NCBI GenBank assembly: GCA_963989385.1
Contig: OZ022508.1
Coordinates: 29,038,166 to 29,102,165, forward strand
Reading direction: 5' to 3'
Source: Ctena decussata
Lineage: Eukaryota > Mollusca > Bivalvia > Lucinida > Lucinidae
Length of the DNA: 64,000 nucleotides
Shown here: in pieces, positions 10,762 through 22,619 of the stretch
Layout of the letters: each line of letters starts with the position of its first letter
Position numbering within the stretch: position 1 is the first letter of the stretch
Made by a program: the position numbers and the translations under genes
The notes under the pieces: generated by a model
Seen by the model: only the letters and a program-made list of their open reading frames with translations
Told to the model about the DNA's origin: nothing
Databases searched by the model: none

Positions 10762-11255
10762 AAATTGTTCTGCATCGCAGTATTTGAGCAAAAACACGAA
10801 AATGACTGACCATATCTCGTATTGAGTCCTTTAAATTATAGAGTGAGAGTAATATAATATTCAGATACATTATGATAACTAAACAAAGATGACTGTACAT
10901 AACGGCATGCAAAAAGTGGAGACAATATGCATAAATACACAGGTCAAAATAAGATGATACGCTCATGAGTATTTTAAACAAAGCATAGAAAAGGTCATAT
11001 GAGCATTTAAAATATAGTACAGAAACGCTCACAAGAAAGACATTTAACTGCATAACACCTGTAACATTAAGCTCTGCAGTCAATAAATTCAGGTATACAA
11101 CCAATAAAACATCCATTAGATAGGTCCGGTTGCTCAAAACTAACGACGTCGCTAGACGTAACCTTTTCAAACCTACTGGTTCTTAAAACACTACTAATTT
11201 TTGCCAATGTGTGTGAGGAGCTTGTCTCAATGATTGGATTTAAACAAAATTTACT

Positions 11256-11357
11256 AGGCAAACAGAGAAAATCCTGATGAGACGGCTCATTAAAAGTCGT
11301 CTTATCTGGATTTTCACTGTTTGCAATGGTATGTCCGAATTTATCCACTGTCCGAGG
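11256..11357. mobile_element. Partial copy of MITE family H
   Basis: The core hairpin (AGATAAGACGAC / CATCAGGATTTTCTCTG) and one TGTCCGAATTTATCCACTGT arm match 26,880-27,050. Confidence 0.7.
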
Positions 11358-11784
11358 CTACCAGACTCGACCCTATTGGCACACTCTATTTCAAATACAG
11401 TAAAAGACTTAACTAATCCTGATAAATTACTCCATTTAGCTAACAATGCTTTGAACAAATGAGCCTTGATATTTTTATGCTTGCCAAATATAAATGGTAT
11501 GTCCTCTGATCTCATCGATAAATAGCCTTTCACTGAGCAAATGACAGCTGCGCATGCTGGTCTATACCAACTTGTGCACACATGTGCAGATCGATCAGGA
11601 CATTCACAGTCTGAATATACTGTTTTTATCCGGATGCAATACAAAAATGAGACAAATTACAGTGTATATGATCAAGATAGAAGTAATAAGGGTATATAGC
11701 TAGCCTCCGAATATTAAAGATGTTTGGGTACCCCTCCATGTCTTTTCAAGCCATATATACGAAAAAAAAGCTTTTATGTTTACT

Positions 11785-11886
11785 CTGATGTGCTTAAATA
11801 TTAGGACACCTAAAATCCATTAATTTTCCATTTGTCCCAAATGGAAAATTAATGGTTTTTGGTGGCCAAATATTTAAGCGCATTAG
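11785..11886. repeat. Long hairpin
   Basis: Inner arms CCATTAATTTTCCATTTG / CAAATGGAAAATTAATGG; outer arms GTGCTTAAATATT / AAATATTTAAGCGC. Confidence 0.8.
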
Positions 11887-12598
11887 GGCTCCTCTTCGCT
11901 TCCCTAGGCGAAAAAGCCCTATCAATTCAGATCAACTCACAGTGGAAAATTTACGCCAACGGGGGCAAATTCTTTCCTCAAAGGGTTACATGTAAATCTC
12001 ATTGAAAGGGAGCCAAAATAAACTGTGTCAAAGTTAATTCCTTGAAAGTATACTCGTCGTCCTAAAACAGATTCACGTATGAGTAATCTGGTTCAGTGTA
12101 TCACATCCGAAGAACGTCTTGTCTGACTCTGCAAAACAATGAAAATTTATAAAATGATAAATGAAAGTGGTCAAAGTACCCAGATCACAAGTCATTTAAC
12201 ATAGATAATTTCGGAATATTTAAGATACAAAGATATGGACCCTAAAATAGAGGTGTGATCAGGTGATCCGGAGCAGTAAGCATCACTAGCCTGCCTTCCA
12301 GGCTAAATGGTTATATGTATTCAAATGGTACAACTTTTAACGTGGCTCTTTTTATTCTGATGGTCTAGGGTAACTCTGCAATTACTTGATGAAAAAAAAA
12401 TCCTTGTAGAGTTAGCTTTCTTACAGATATGCATTTAAAACATAAGGACTGGAGCCAGTCTATAAGCATCACCTGCCTATGATAAAACATCCGCCATATC
12501 TATGTCTCAGTGGAAAAAGTCAGTGAAAAAGGAAGCTCGGTATTTTAAAGCTTAACTCAGCTTCAGCTGAGGTCATTGTAATGGGCCATAAAAATACA

Positions 12599-12803
12599 AT
12601 AAGGTGAATGGGTACATTTCAGGCTAAGCAATTCTGCCATTAAGATTTTCATTCATGCCTCTCTTCTCAACAGGGGTCAACACATTCTTTTCTTTAATAG
12701 ATCGATTCCATTTTGGAAGGGTTCCGTCATAGAGAAGCAAAAAGAAGTCACATATTTCCCTTTGCAAAATGTCAAAAAATATGCAAGTGTACTTATACAC
12801 CTT
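12599..12803. mobile_element. MITE family F, copy F3
   Basis: AAGGTGAATGGGTACA at the left, GTGTACTTATACACCTT at the right. The body has GCAATTCTGCCATT as in F2. Confidence 0.68.
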
Positions 12804-12879
12804 CACAAGTCTCTATAGTCCTTTCAGTAGTAAAACCAACTAAAACCAAATCAATATGAAACGTGCTTCAGTCTCCACG

Positions 12880-15150
12880 ATTGGCAAACAAGTAGCCCAA
12901 AGGGCAACAATTGCTCACCTGAGAGACATTGTAAACCTATAGGGATATTTAAGATGCTGAAGGGCAGCTAACTCCACAGTCAGTGGTCCAATCAGGCTGA
13001 AAATTAAACTCATCCAAAACATTATGTATGCCCTCATTTAATATATGCAAGTTTAAAAAGTATCCGATCAAGAGCACAATAGACAGAGCTGTCAAGGGCA
13101 GCTAACTTCGTTGTGGTTGGCCTGATCTGGCCAAAATTTGAACTTGTTTAAGATATTATGCATTTCCTCATTACCTGCAAGTTTGAAAAGGATCGGATCA
13201 CTAGAAACCAAGAAAAAGTGGCGACATTGATTTTTTGGATGCTCAGGGCAGGTACTCCATAGTCAGTGGTGGGATCTAGCCGAAATGCTTACTAATCCAA
13301 GCTTTTATGCATATCTTCATTACCTGCAAGTATGAAGAGGATCCGATGAAAAATGAACATGTGATGACGTTGTTTTCTCCATTATAAGACTATGGGATTT
13401 TTTTCAAACGCTCAAGGGCAGCTAACTCTGTAGTCTGTGCTCGAATCTGGCCAAATTTCGAACTCATCCAAGCTCTTATGTATGTCATCATTACCTGCAA
13501 GTATGATAAGGATCTAACCAAAAACCTTGACTGCAGCACCCTGAAAGTCAAACTTGCTCGAGATATTGTCATGCCCTACATTTGTGTGAATTTATTTTAA
13601 AATCCGTTGAGAAATGTAGGTGCTAGAGCGATGACAAAGTTTTTCTAAACATAGCCACAGTGACCTTGACCTTGGGCACAGCATCCTGAAAGTCGAACTT
13701 GCTTGAGATAATGTCATGCCCTACATTTGTGTGAAGTTGATTTAAAATCTATGGAGAAATGAAGGTGCTAGGGCGATGACAAAGTTTTTCTAAAAATAGC
13801 CACAGTGACCTTGACCTTGGGCACAGCACCCTGAAAGTCAAACTTGCTCAAGATATTGTCATGCCCTACATTTGTGTGAATTTATTTTAAAATCCATTGA
13901 GAAATGTAGGTGCTAGAGCGATGACCACGTTTTTCTAAAAATAGCCACAGTGACCTTGACCTTGGGCACAGCACCCTGGAAGTCAAACTTGTTTGAGATA
14001 TTGTCATGCCCTACATTTGTGTGAAGTTGATTTAAAACCCGTTGAGAAATGTAGGGCTAGAGCGATGACCAAGTTTTTCTAAAAATAGCCACAGTGACCT
14101 TGACCTTGGGTGCAGCACCCTGAAAGTCAAACTTGCTCAAGATATTGTCATGCCCTACATTTGTGCGAAGTTATTTTAAAATCTGCTGAGAAATGTAGGT
14201 GCTAGGGCGCTGACAAAGTTTTTCTAAAAATAGCCACAGTGACCTTGACCTTGGGCGCAGCATCCTGAAAGTCGAACTTGTTCGAGATATTGTCATGCCC
14301 TACATTTGTGTGAAGTTATTTTAAAATCTGCTGAGAAATGTAGGTGCTAGAGCGCTGACAAAGTTTTTCTAAAAATAGCCACAGTGACCTTGACCTTGGG
14401 CGCAGCATCCTGAAAGTCGAACTTGCTCGAGATATTGTCATGCCCTACATTTGTGTGAAGTTGTTTTAAAATCCGTTGAGAAATGTAGGCAATAGAGCGA
14501 TGACAAAGTTTTTCTAAAAATATGTGATGACGTTTTCTCCATTTTAACACTATGGGATTTTTCTCAAACGCTCAAGGGCAGCTAACTCCATAGTCTGTGC
14601 TCGAATCCGGCCAAATTTCGAACTCATCCAAGCTCTTGTGTATGTCATCATTACATGCAAGTATGATAAGGATCTAATCAAAAACAGTCGAGAAAACGTG
14701 ATGACGCCATTTTCCCCATTATAACCCTATGGGATTTTTTTCAAACGCTCAAGGGCAGCTAACTCCGTAGTCTGTGCTTGAATCTGGCCAAATTTCGAAC
14801 TCATGCAAGCTCTTGTATATGTCATCATTACCTGCAAGTATGATAAGGATCTAATCAAAAACAGTCGAGAAAACGTGATGACGCCATTTTCCCCATTATA
14901 ACCCTATGGGGGCTATCTGTTGCCATGGAAACCAGAGTTCTCAGCTGATCGGCACCAAAACCAATTGCAGCCTTTCCCCCACCCAAATGATGCTTCAGAT
15001 AAAATTTGATTGCGATCGGCCCACTGGTCTCTGAGATATTCATGTTTGAAAGTGTTGACGCACGCACGGACGCACGGACGGACGCACGGACGGACGACGG
15101 CTCGTCTCCCATCCTATAAGCTCACCTCTGAGCCTTCGGCTCAGGTGAGC
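12880..15150 (+). mobile_element. Pearl/Helentron-like element P1
   Basis: The left end carries GCTCACCTGAG. The middle has six to seven tandem 145-bp units (13,525-14,525), bracketed by repeated ~180-bp blocks (GCTCAAGGGCAGCTAACTC... at 13,413, 14,570 and 14,748). A CACGGACG-type microsatellite follows at 15,060-15,100, then a terminal hairpin (GAGCCTTCGGCTCAGGTGAGC). This architecture is that of bivalve 'pearl'-type nonautonomous elements, now grouped with Helentrons. No protein is encoded. Confidence 0.75.
13525..14525 (+). repeat. 145-bp tandem array inside P1
   Basis: The anchor TGACCTTGACCTTG occurs at 13,661, 13,806, 13,951, 14,095, 14,240 and 14,385, a period of 144-145 bp. A first unit lacks the anchor. 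Units differ by point changes only. Confidence 0.95.
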
Positions 15151-15162
15151 TAAAAATGGAGG

Positions 15163-15300
15163 GTTGTTGTTGTTTTGTTATTGTTTAACGTCCACGGTAA
15201 ACAGCTATGGTCATGTCGGGACGGTCAGTTAACCTAACCACACTATTCCTGGGAAGGCTTAGACCTCCTAGGCGGTCAACCAGTACTAAGTGCACTTACT
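15163..15300 (-). mobile_element. SINE 3' region
   Basis: On the minus strand it ends GGACGTTAAACAATAACA followed by AAACAACAAC, the same tail type as at 36.5 kb. Confidence 0.5.
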
Positions 15301-15742
15301 TTCACCAGTAACTGACAACTGCCCTTCTTGAATTAGCGGGAGGGGAAATGAAAGTAAATGGCAAAATGTGATGCGGATATTGTGGGTCATATAACAGGCA
15401 ATAAGAACGGTAACACTTTTTTAACAACGATAAATAGCTCTTCCTGTTCTGGTCGAGCCATGCAATATAAAAAAGCGTGACAATGAATGGGCCTCCATGT
15501 CTGTACATTGTGTTTTTACAATTTTCATTCAAGTTTTATGATATCCGCAGAAGGTCATTTAAGTTGCCAGTTAAAAAGATCCAAATAATGTTTCCGATCT
15601 TTTTATATGAAACTGAAGGGTGCTTTATTTGTTTAAAGTTGGCTAATTGCGGTCATTATGGTAAAAAGCTTACAGCGATACCTCACGATAAATAGTGCTA
15701 TATTGCAATTTAACTGAATACTTAAAATTGAGAAATCAAGGA

Positions 15743-15981
15743 ATGATATACTCCTTATACATATCAGAGGGTTTGTGACAGAGCAATAGAAGCGCAAAGA
15801 TGCCATTTTTGAACCACTCAGCACAGCGTTCACCATTTTCGGCACATGTTTTATTTACAAACTCCTTATTTATACGCTTCACTATTTGAAATAAAACTGG
15901 AATTTAAGATTAATAAAGAACATCGGCTGTAAAATGTTGTGTGGATGACGCGTATTTTTTTATCATTATTGAGTCATTATT
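15743..15981 (+). repeat. Dispersed repeat, empty-site copy
   Basis: This is the second copy of the 8.9-9.5 kb repeat without the family E element: GAAATAAAACTGG is continuous at 15,888-15,900. MITE B1 begins directly after it. Confidence 0.78.
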
Positions 15982-16217
15982 AAGCCACATCATGTGATTT
16001 CCAACAATGTGGAATTGGTAACAAGCAAAGGCTCTTATCAGACTGCACATAAGTGCAGTCTAATCAGAACCTTCGCTTGTCACCTCAGCCCTTTATGGCA
16101 GTGGCCAATGCCCCAGAGCCAAAGTGAGGTCTCTGTTTACTCTATATAAAAGAGACGGACGATCTGAATATCAAATGAAAAAATTGCTACATTATTGGAA
16201 GTCACATGACGTGGCTC
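15982..16217. mobile_element. Palindromic MITE family B, copy B1
   Basis: It is 236 bp. Its outer arms read AAGCCACATCATGTGATTTCC and the inverse, then CCAACAATGTGG as in family A. The centre is a hairpin around TCAGACTGCACAT. It belongs to a sister family of A: same terminal AGCC and same CCAACA(A)TGTGG block, but a different outer arm. Confidence 0.82.
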
Positions 16218-16396
16218 AATTATATACAAGAGATACTCATATCTGAAGTCTTTCAAAGCAATTTATCGCCATTAAAATGCTGATACATACAGAAGACGAA
16301 TGTACGATGACGGTATTCAGTCTCATAGGTAAGACATGATGACCAATATGGAGACGTTGTCATTAGTCAGCCATATCCATATGGTGAGCCATATAT

Positions 16397-16632
16397 GAGC
16401 CGCGACACGAGAAAACCAACAATGTGGTTGTGCGCCCAGCGCAGACTCAGATCAGCCTGGGCATCTGCTCAGTCTGATCAAAGTCTTCCCTAAGCGTTTA
16501 AAGGGTAGCTAAGGATCTAAGCTACTTTCATGCGGACAGCGAAGACTCTGATCAGACTGGGCGGATGCCCAGGCTGATCTGAGTCTGCGCTGTTCGCACA
16601 ACCACATTGTTGGTTTTGTCGTGTCGCGGCTC
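16397..16632. mobile_element. Palindromic MITE family A, copy A5
   Basis: It is 236 bp with termini GAGCCGCGACACGAG / GTGTCGCGGCTC, and is flanked by ATAT on both sides. Confidence 0.9.
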
Positions 16633-17078
16633 ATATAATGAAAATGCGATTTACAAGTTCGCGTTTTTTGATGTTTCTCAAGGTTGCAAATCATTGTTTC
16701 AATTAAAATAAAGTTGACACCTTAAGGGATTTGAAATGCAGTCAAGGCTTGTTTTTCGAATTTCTAAACTTACCATATATCGGGGATTTTTGAACCCATA
16801 TACCTGGGGTCTTTGGATTTCAAACTGAAAATAGGGAAAAATAATCAATAGCCAACGTAAATCAAAGCTATTCGAATCATATCTATAACTGGATTATATA
16901 TGAGTACAACATTTCAACTTTGTAAAAGAAATACTTAGTGGAAATATTACAAAATTTTCATTTTTTGTGATAGCGCCACAAGTTCTTTTACTTCAGTGCA
17001 AACATTGTGTATAAATATGCTTTAAATATAAGTTCACTATGCAATTTGCGTTCGTTTTGATCCTATTTCTTGTTAAAT

Positions 17079-17314
17079 GAGCCGCGACACAAGAAAACCA
17101 ACAAAGTGGCTGTGCGCCCAGCGAATACTCAGATCAGCCTGGGCATCCGCCCAGTCTGATCAGAGTCTTCGCTGTCCGCATGGAGGTAGTTTAGAACCTT
17201 AGCTACCCTGTAAGCGCTAAGCAAGGAGTCTGATCAAACTGGACAGATGTCCAGGCTGATCTGAGTCTGCGCTGGGCGCACAACCACATTGTTGGTTTTG
17301 TCGTGTCGCGGCTC
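17079..17314. mobile_element. Palindromic MITE family A, copy A6
   Basis: It is 236 bp, flanked by AAAT on both sides. It sits 32 bp left of a TIR element (17,347-18,089) that has copy A7 on its other side. Confidence 0.9.
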
Positions 17315-17346
17315 AAATGTCATTGAGTATAAGCTGAATTGTAACC

Positions 17347-18089
17347 TACTCTCTTGTTGAGGCACTCCAGCAAGTGGTTTTTAGTGGAACTTTTTTCTTT
17401 AAAGATGCTTAAATATCAAAATTTTAGGTTTAACATACCCAAAACCATTTCTCGTAGCTGAATACTGACTTGCAGTATATTGCATGACCTCTTTTGTCTA
17501 TTTTTATCATTTTTTGTTTGGAGGTGGGTTTTCCAATAGTAAAAATATTCCTTCTGGTTTCCAGCCTTTGATGAGGTTCAGTTTAATTTTTATGAAGCTG
17601 GGAACCACCCATTATGACATCACAACAGAAATGATGTCATCACTAATCACCTGATCTGTTTTGGAATATGATCATTTCAGCAAAGGGTTGCTTGGAATGT
17701 CAGCTACACTTATAGTGCATCTTTTTGTTTTCCAAAAAGATATTACTTACGAAAATAACTGCTATAAGATATAAGAATAAATTCTTCTGAACTGATTTCA
17801 TGTTAATTTTATATGAAATGGTAATTTTCAAGAATGTGCTTGAAACATGCCACCCCTACAGCAATATGGGTTATCTTGAGGCCGCCATTTTGAAACTGAA
17901 AAAAATACATTGCAAGAGATTACTTTTCAAGCTTGAGAGCATACCAATGAATTTCAAAAACTCTACAGGACAAATCTGACTACGAGAAATGGTAGTAAAT
18001 TGAACCATGTAAGTGGAATTTGCTGTTTCTTTATCCTTTAAGCATAAACTTCAAAAAACCACTTGCTGGAGTGCCTCAACAAGAGAGTA
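17347..18089. mobile_element. 743-bp TIR element between two family A MITEs
   Basis: About 40-bp inverted termini: TACTCTCTTGTTGAGGCACT at the left and the same inverted at the right, extending through CCAGCAAGTGGTTTTT. TA ends suggest a Tc1/mariner-like nonautonomous element. Confidence 0.82.
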
Positions 18090-18096
18090 ATAAAGT

Positions 18097-18332
18097 GAGC
18101 CGCGACACGACAAAACCAACAGAGTGGTATGTGCGTCCAGCAAAGACTCAGATCAGCCTGCGTATTAGCCCAGTTTGATCAAAGTCTTAGCTGTCCGCAG
18201 AGAGCTAGTTAGACTTTAAGCTATCCTTTAAGCCCGCTGCCAAGACTCTGATCAGATTAGGCGGCTGACCAGGCTGAGCTGAGTCTTGCTGGGCGCACAT
18301 GCCACTTTGTTGGTTTTGTCGGGTCGCGGCTC
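18097..18332. mobile_element. Palindromic MITE family A, copy A7
   Basis: It is 236 bp. Its flanks are AAGT and AAAT (3 of 4 match). It is more diverged inside than A5 or A6. Confidence 0.88.
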
Positions 18333-19458
18333 AAATATGTGTTACCTAAAACTAGACGACATGTACATATGTAATGGTTCATCAATTCCAACTTATTGTT
18401 GAAAGATAATAATACTACATGGTATTGTGTCCCTCTTGACTTAATGTCTCTAATAAAATCTTGGCTGCCACTCTTTTTCTGCTAAAATACGAGGGTCATC
18501 CAATAAGTCCTGCAAACGGCCGAGTTTCAGGCAAATGATAATTAAAAATGAATCAAGCAATCCACATTCCTACATTGCATCTTTCCTTCATTCTAGTCAA
18601 CAATTTCCAGAAACGTCATGATCTTGCAAATGGCGTTGCTAGGCAACTGAAGAATACTACCATTATGGGTGCGGCGGTGGCTTCTAATTGTCTGTTTAAG
18701 GTGAGGTGGGAGTAATTGACAAAACACATGATTTTATTCATACTTCCCTATATTGTACATTTTCAGTCCCTCTTTCAGAAAATGTAATAAAAAGGGGGTG
18801 TCGCCGTTGTCGTTTTCAAGATATCTGACCTCGAAAACGTCAATTTTTCCTCATTTTCGACCCGACGTTATAATGGCGTTCTATGGAAAACGCACTTTTT
18901 TGCACGTCTCTCTTGGACAAAAACTTTCATTCTGAGAAAACAAAACACATTTTTTTCTTTAAAAACTAACACAGTATGGCCAAATAATAGAAGTTTACAT
19001 TAAAGCAATAAACAAAGTAGGTCGCCGACTTAACTTTCGGGCTAAAGTGCATAAAATGCCCTGCGTGCTGTCCCTTTAGACTGAAATGGTGACGTTAACG
19101 TTACTTTACTTTTCGCGCCACGTATCAACCGTCGCTTATTGTAGGATCCCGGCAAAATTTGTCTAGGACTTTCGTCACTCATGATTGTCATCCTCGGGAA
19201 AGCGAATGTAGTACATTTTCTCTCAATACATTAGCCATCTTGGCTAACTTTCTGTAAAAATGATTGAAGAAGGAATCGAAAACATTGCCATTATGCCCTT
19301 CAATACACTTTACGCTTACCTGAGATGACAAACTCTCTGAAGCAACAGCTTTAGGGTGGGCTTCCATGTCTTATGACATTTGAACAATGCAAGTTTTCCA
19401 GTACATGATTCGACCCAAGAAAGAACAGATAATATTTTGCACTGCGACTGGACCTCGC

Positions 19459-19460
<2 letters not shown>

Positions 19461-19512
<52 letters not shown>
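19461..19512 (+). repeat. (CT)n microsatellite
   Basis: An uninterrupted CT repeat of about 26 units within the TTAA-flanked element. Confidence 0.98.
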
Positions 19513-19517
<5 letters not shown>

Positions 19518-19844
19518 TGCCTGTGAAAATGCAGCTTGAATTCACTTTAGTGTCTAGGGGATTCAGTGAAACGATTCTTTGATATACACTTGAAGTAAAA
19601 AAAAAATGAAAGACGGAAAAATGAAAGAAAGACAAGGAAAAAGAAATACCACATTTCTTTTAAGATATTGACAGAACAAAGCGTTGAATTATCGAATAAA
19701 CGTTCATAAAAGGTCCTGCTGATATTGCATCGACGTTGATACGGCTGCCTGGCGTTATTCCGTGAAATGCTATGGACAGTCTAAGCATTTTTAATATCAC
19801 TGCAATGTGGCCTAATTCTAACTGGTGGGTGGTATGATAACATC

Positions 19845-19953
19845 CCATAGCACACAGCCTTTCATTATCACATAACAATGGTCCTGATATGACTGAATTA
19901 CTGTTAAAAAGGACGTATAATCTCAATTCATCCATCCATCCATCCATCCATCC
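19845..19953 (+). mobile_element. SINE 3' fragment with (ATCC)n tail, S3
   Basis: ATATGACTGAATTACTGTTA and the final (CATC)n run match the S1 body and tail on the opposite strand. The head is missing. Confidence 0.6.
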
Positions 19954-19973
19954 TTTATCTGTGATAACACTCG

Positions 19974-20170
19974 AGGAGCCCCGGTAGCTGAGTAGGTTAA
20001 GCGCTAGCCTTCTGATCTAGCGGTCCCAGATTCGAGAATCACTTGAGGCGGAAATCTAAAATTCGTGGTCGAAGTGTAGACAGTGATCTGACTTCTCATT
20101 TCAATTTCATGATCTGACTTCTCATTTCAATTTCATGAGGCTGTGCCGTATGAAATTTGTAATAAAATTA
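19974..20170 (+). mobile_element. tRNA-derived SINE, S4
   Basis: GGAGCCCCGGTAGCTGAGTA carries an A-box-like block, CCAGATTCGAGAATC is a decayed B box, and TTGAGGCGGAAATC matches S1. A 29-bp segment (GATCTGACTTCTCATTTCAA...) is duplicated at 20,083-20,140. Confidence 0.65.
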
Positions 20171-21529
20171 TTGCAACAACAATTGCGAACTCCATCTAAC
20201 AAACTAATGAGAAACTGCCAGAGAAAAGCTTTCCCGCTTGTAGTAACTACCTATATTTTTTGCAGTTTCTTCTCTACAACACTTTCTATCTCCTTTTAAT
20301 TTCACCCAGCGCTCAGCCTCTTTGCATTTTGTCATCAGACCATGTAGTACATGCAATCACAGAAGCGGATAATGTTGACACCATCTTGTTTTTCCCTGAC
20401 GGAACGTTTGACGTCATTACGTAACGTTGCGACAGAAACTGCCGCACGGCGGCGCTGAATTACTCCCACCTCACCTTAAGATCCCCTAGCTTAGTTCAGA
20501 ATCCTTGTAAATATCTGAAAATTGCTGGGAGATACGGAAGTGAATACTGAAGTATGTACACGGTACCAAGGTTAAGATCTTGCCATCACTCAAGATATAA
20601 TCATTGTTCAAAGGAAGATCACCATCTTTTTCGGGCAGCTAAAATATCATATAAAATGAGTATATGTAGAAGAGGCTTTCACACAGATGAAATGTTTCCT
20701 AAACCGGCATTAATTTGTTATCAAAGAATAGTCCCGAGATGCTGAAATATAGATAGAAGAGAAAATATAAGCTTCGAGCCTTGTTTGATATCGTTTGCAG
20801 CCTTAAGAAACCAGAGGTAAACGTCAGAAACTAAAATTTTGCTAAAATTCTGTAATATTCTCTTGTTGCCTAGCAACCACATTTGTCTGGTAATGTGAAG
20901 TGACAATTGTCTCTTATTTGAATTCTTAAATATAAGGCGATTACGTTAGAACATGAATTCTTGTAATTTGAAAGAATAATAAACATGTATGCAGGAATTT
21001 TCTTCCCCTAACCTCTTATAAAAAAAAAAACGTCATGTTTGTGCAATTTCACCGCCGGTATCGCTTACACCTTTGCGTGTAAAACCTTCCAATATCTGAG
21101 AAAGGAATAGCACATGTATGATTTTTAGCACATATGTGTATTATATACGTAAGTTGCTAATGGTGTAATTTGATAACCCTACCTCAATTAATAAAGCAGT
21201 AATGACGGCGTTTGCAAGACTTATTGGATGACCCTCGTATGCCTTGAAATATTCTGTCTTTGACTACAGAGGATGATTAATTTAAATATCGTAAGGGTTT
21301 AGTGGTAGGCATCCGAAGATTAAAGCGGTAAAATCAGGTAGAAACATATATTCAAATAGAAACCGACAAAAAGCTATGTAAAAATAGTAAAGCCATAGAC
21401 CAAAGTCGTCCAGCCACTTGGAGAACATCGTTATGAGAAGTAGAACAAAACACACGCTACGTTAGAAATGCTGAGACGCTTCTCCCAACACACAGAATAT
21501 TTCACTGTTAGATATGCTCAATAAAACAG

Positions 21530-21775
21530 GGCCCAGATGTTCAAAACATCGTTAGTGTAACGAGCTCGTTAAGAGGTCAGTTCGTTAAGTGCTTTAAGAC
21601 TTTATAACCAAATACATTGATATTTTTTGTTGAAAAAAATGTGAGAAGCTTTTGCAGTGCAAAAGCTTCTCACATTTTTATCAACAGACAATACTGCCAT
21701 ATTTGAGATATTTACATTTGAAAATTTAACAAAACGTTAACTAACGACGTCGTTAGTTTTGAACAACCGGCTCCA
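21530..21775. mobile_element. Palindromic MITE with a perfect central hairpin
   Basis: The outer arms are GTTCAAAACATCGTTAG and its inverse (CGTTAGTTTTGAAC). The centre (21,637-21,680) is a perfect palindrome built on ATGTGAGAAGCTTTTGCA. No ORF. Confidence 0.75.
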
Positions 21776-22270
21776 GACCTATCCAAAAAATCCGGCACAA
21801 AGATATCCGGGAAAAGCCACAACACACAACCAATCAAGGAAAAATAAGAATAAAGTGACAAAGCCATTAGGAAATATGTTCCAGTTATAAATTTTGCTTC
21901 AATAATTCACAAAGGGAATAGTACTGCTAAAATAAAACACAGATAATATTCATACCCGTTCGAAAGTTATGCTGTCTTATTTAACATAGAGGCGTTTTCC
22001 ATTTCCATGTTTTTGTCTTTAAACAGTTTACCCACAATGCACTTTCTTCTGATGTCATATATTTTCAAAAAATGTCTTATACAGATTTAAAAGTAAGAAA
22101 TACTGTTTATCTTAAAGTTAATTGTTTTCTACTCTGTGAATTAATTTAATCATCAGTTACAAGCTGGATAACTGATCAGAAATGTACATTCACTATTTAA
22201 AGTTTTACTTTCTTTATTATTAAAGATTTAAACAAATTTTAAAAAATATACATGTATTTCGAAACGTTTA

Positions 22271-22618
22271 TCATATGACGTCGCATCTGAGAGTGTAATA
22301 AAGCCATGCATTAAAAACGATAATCCACTAGTGGATTAAATATGCAAATTACGTCGTCACGTTATACGTTGACGTCCACTAAAACGTCGCGTTTTCTAAT
22401 GGCGAAATCGTGACGTTTTAGTGCTAATTTTGCTAATAAAATGCGATTTTAGTGTCATATGATAAATAGAATCTTGCATTCGTGCTCCTGTATTATTGAA
22501 TTTATTAAACTCGTTGGGGAAAACCGATAAGATGCTCGACAAAGCCTCGCATCTTATCTTTTTCCCCAACTCGTTTAATAAATTCAATAATACATGAGCA
22601 CTCATGTAAGATCCTCTA
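22271..22618 (-). mobile_element. 348-bp hairpin element (family E), copy E2
   Basis: It is an inverted copy of 9,083-9,427 with the same ends and the same internal hairpins, at an unrelated site. The left flank is TTTA (complement of TAAA). The right flank does not match exactly. Confidence 0.85.
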
Positions 22619-22619
22619 A

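Larger units (their letters stand above)
18696..20479. mobile_element. 1.78-kb TTAA-flanked TIR element nested in the larger one
   Basis: TTAAGGTGAGGTGGGAGTAA on the left meets its inverted copy on the right (ATTACTCCCACCTCACCTTAA). TTAA at both ends is the target duplication used by piggyBac- and Kolobok-type transposases. No transposase is seen. Confidence 0.7.
18488..21239. mobile_element. 2.75-kb TA-flanked TIR element
   Basis: The termini are TACGAGGGTCATCCAATAAG (18,488) and, inverted, TACGAGGGTCATCCAATAAG (21,239), diverging after about 23 bp. The TA at each end suggests a Tc1/mariner-type target. No transposase ORF remains. A second TIR element and SINEs lie inside. Confidence 0.78.

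Noticed and set aside
11240..11644. 134-codon minus-strand ORF
   Set aside because: Much of it crosses the partial MITE H copy (11,256-11,357). No domain seen.
13525..14525. Possible CRISPR-like array
   Set aside because: The repeats are contiguous 145-bp units without unique spacers, in a eukaryotic transposable element.
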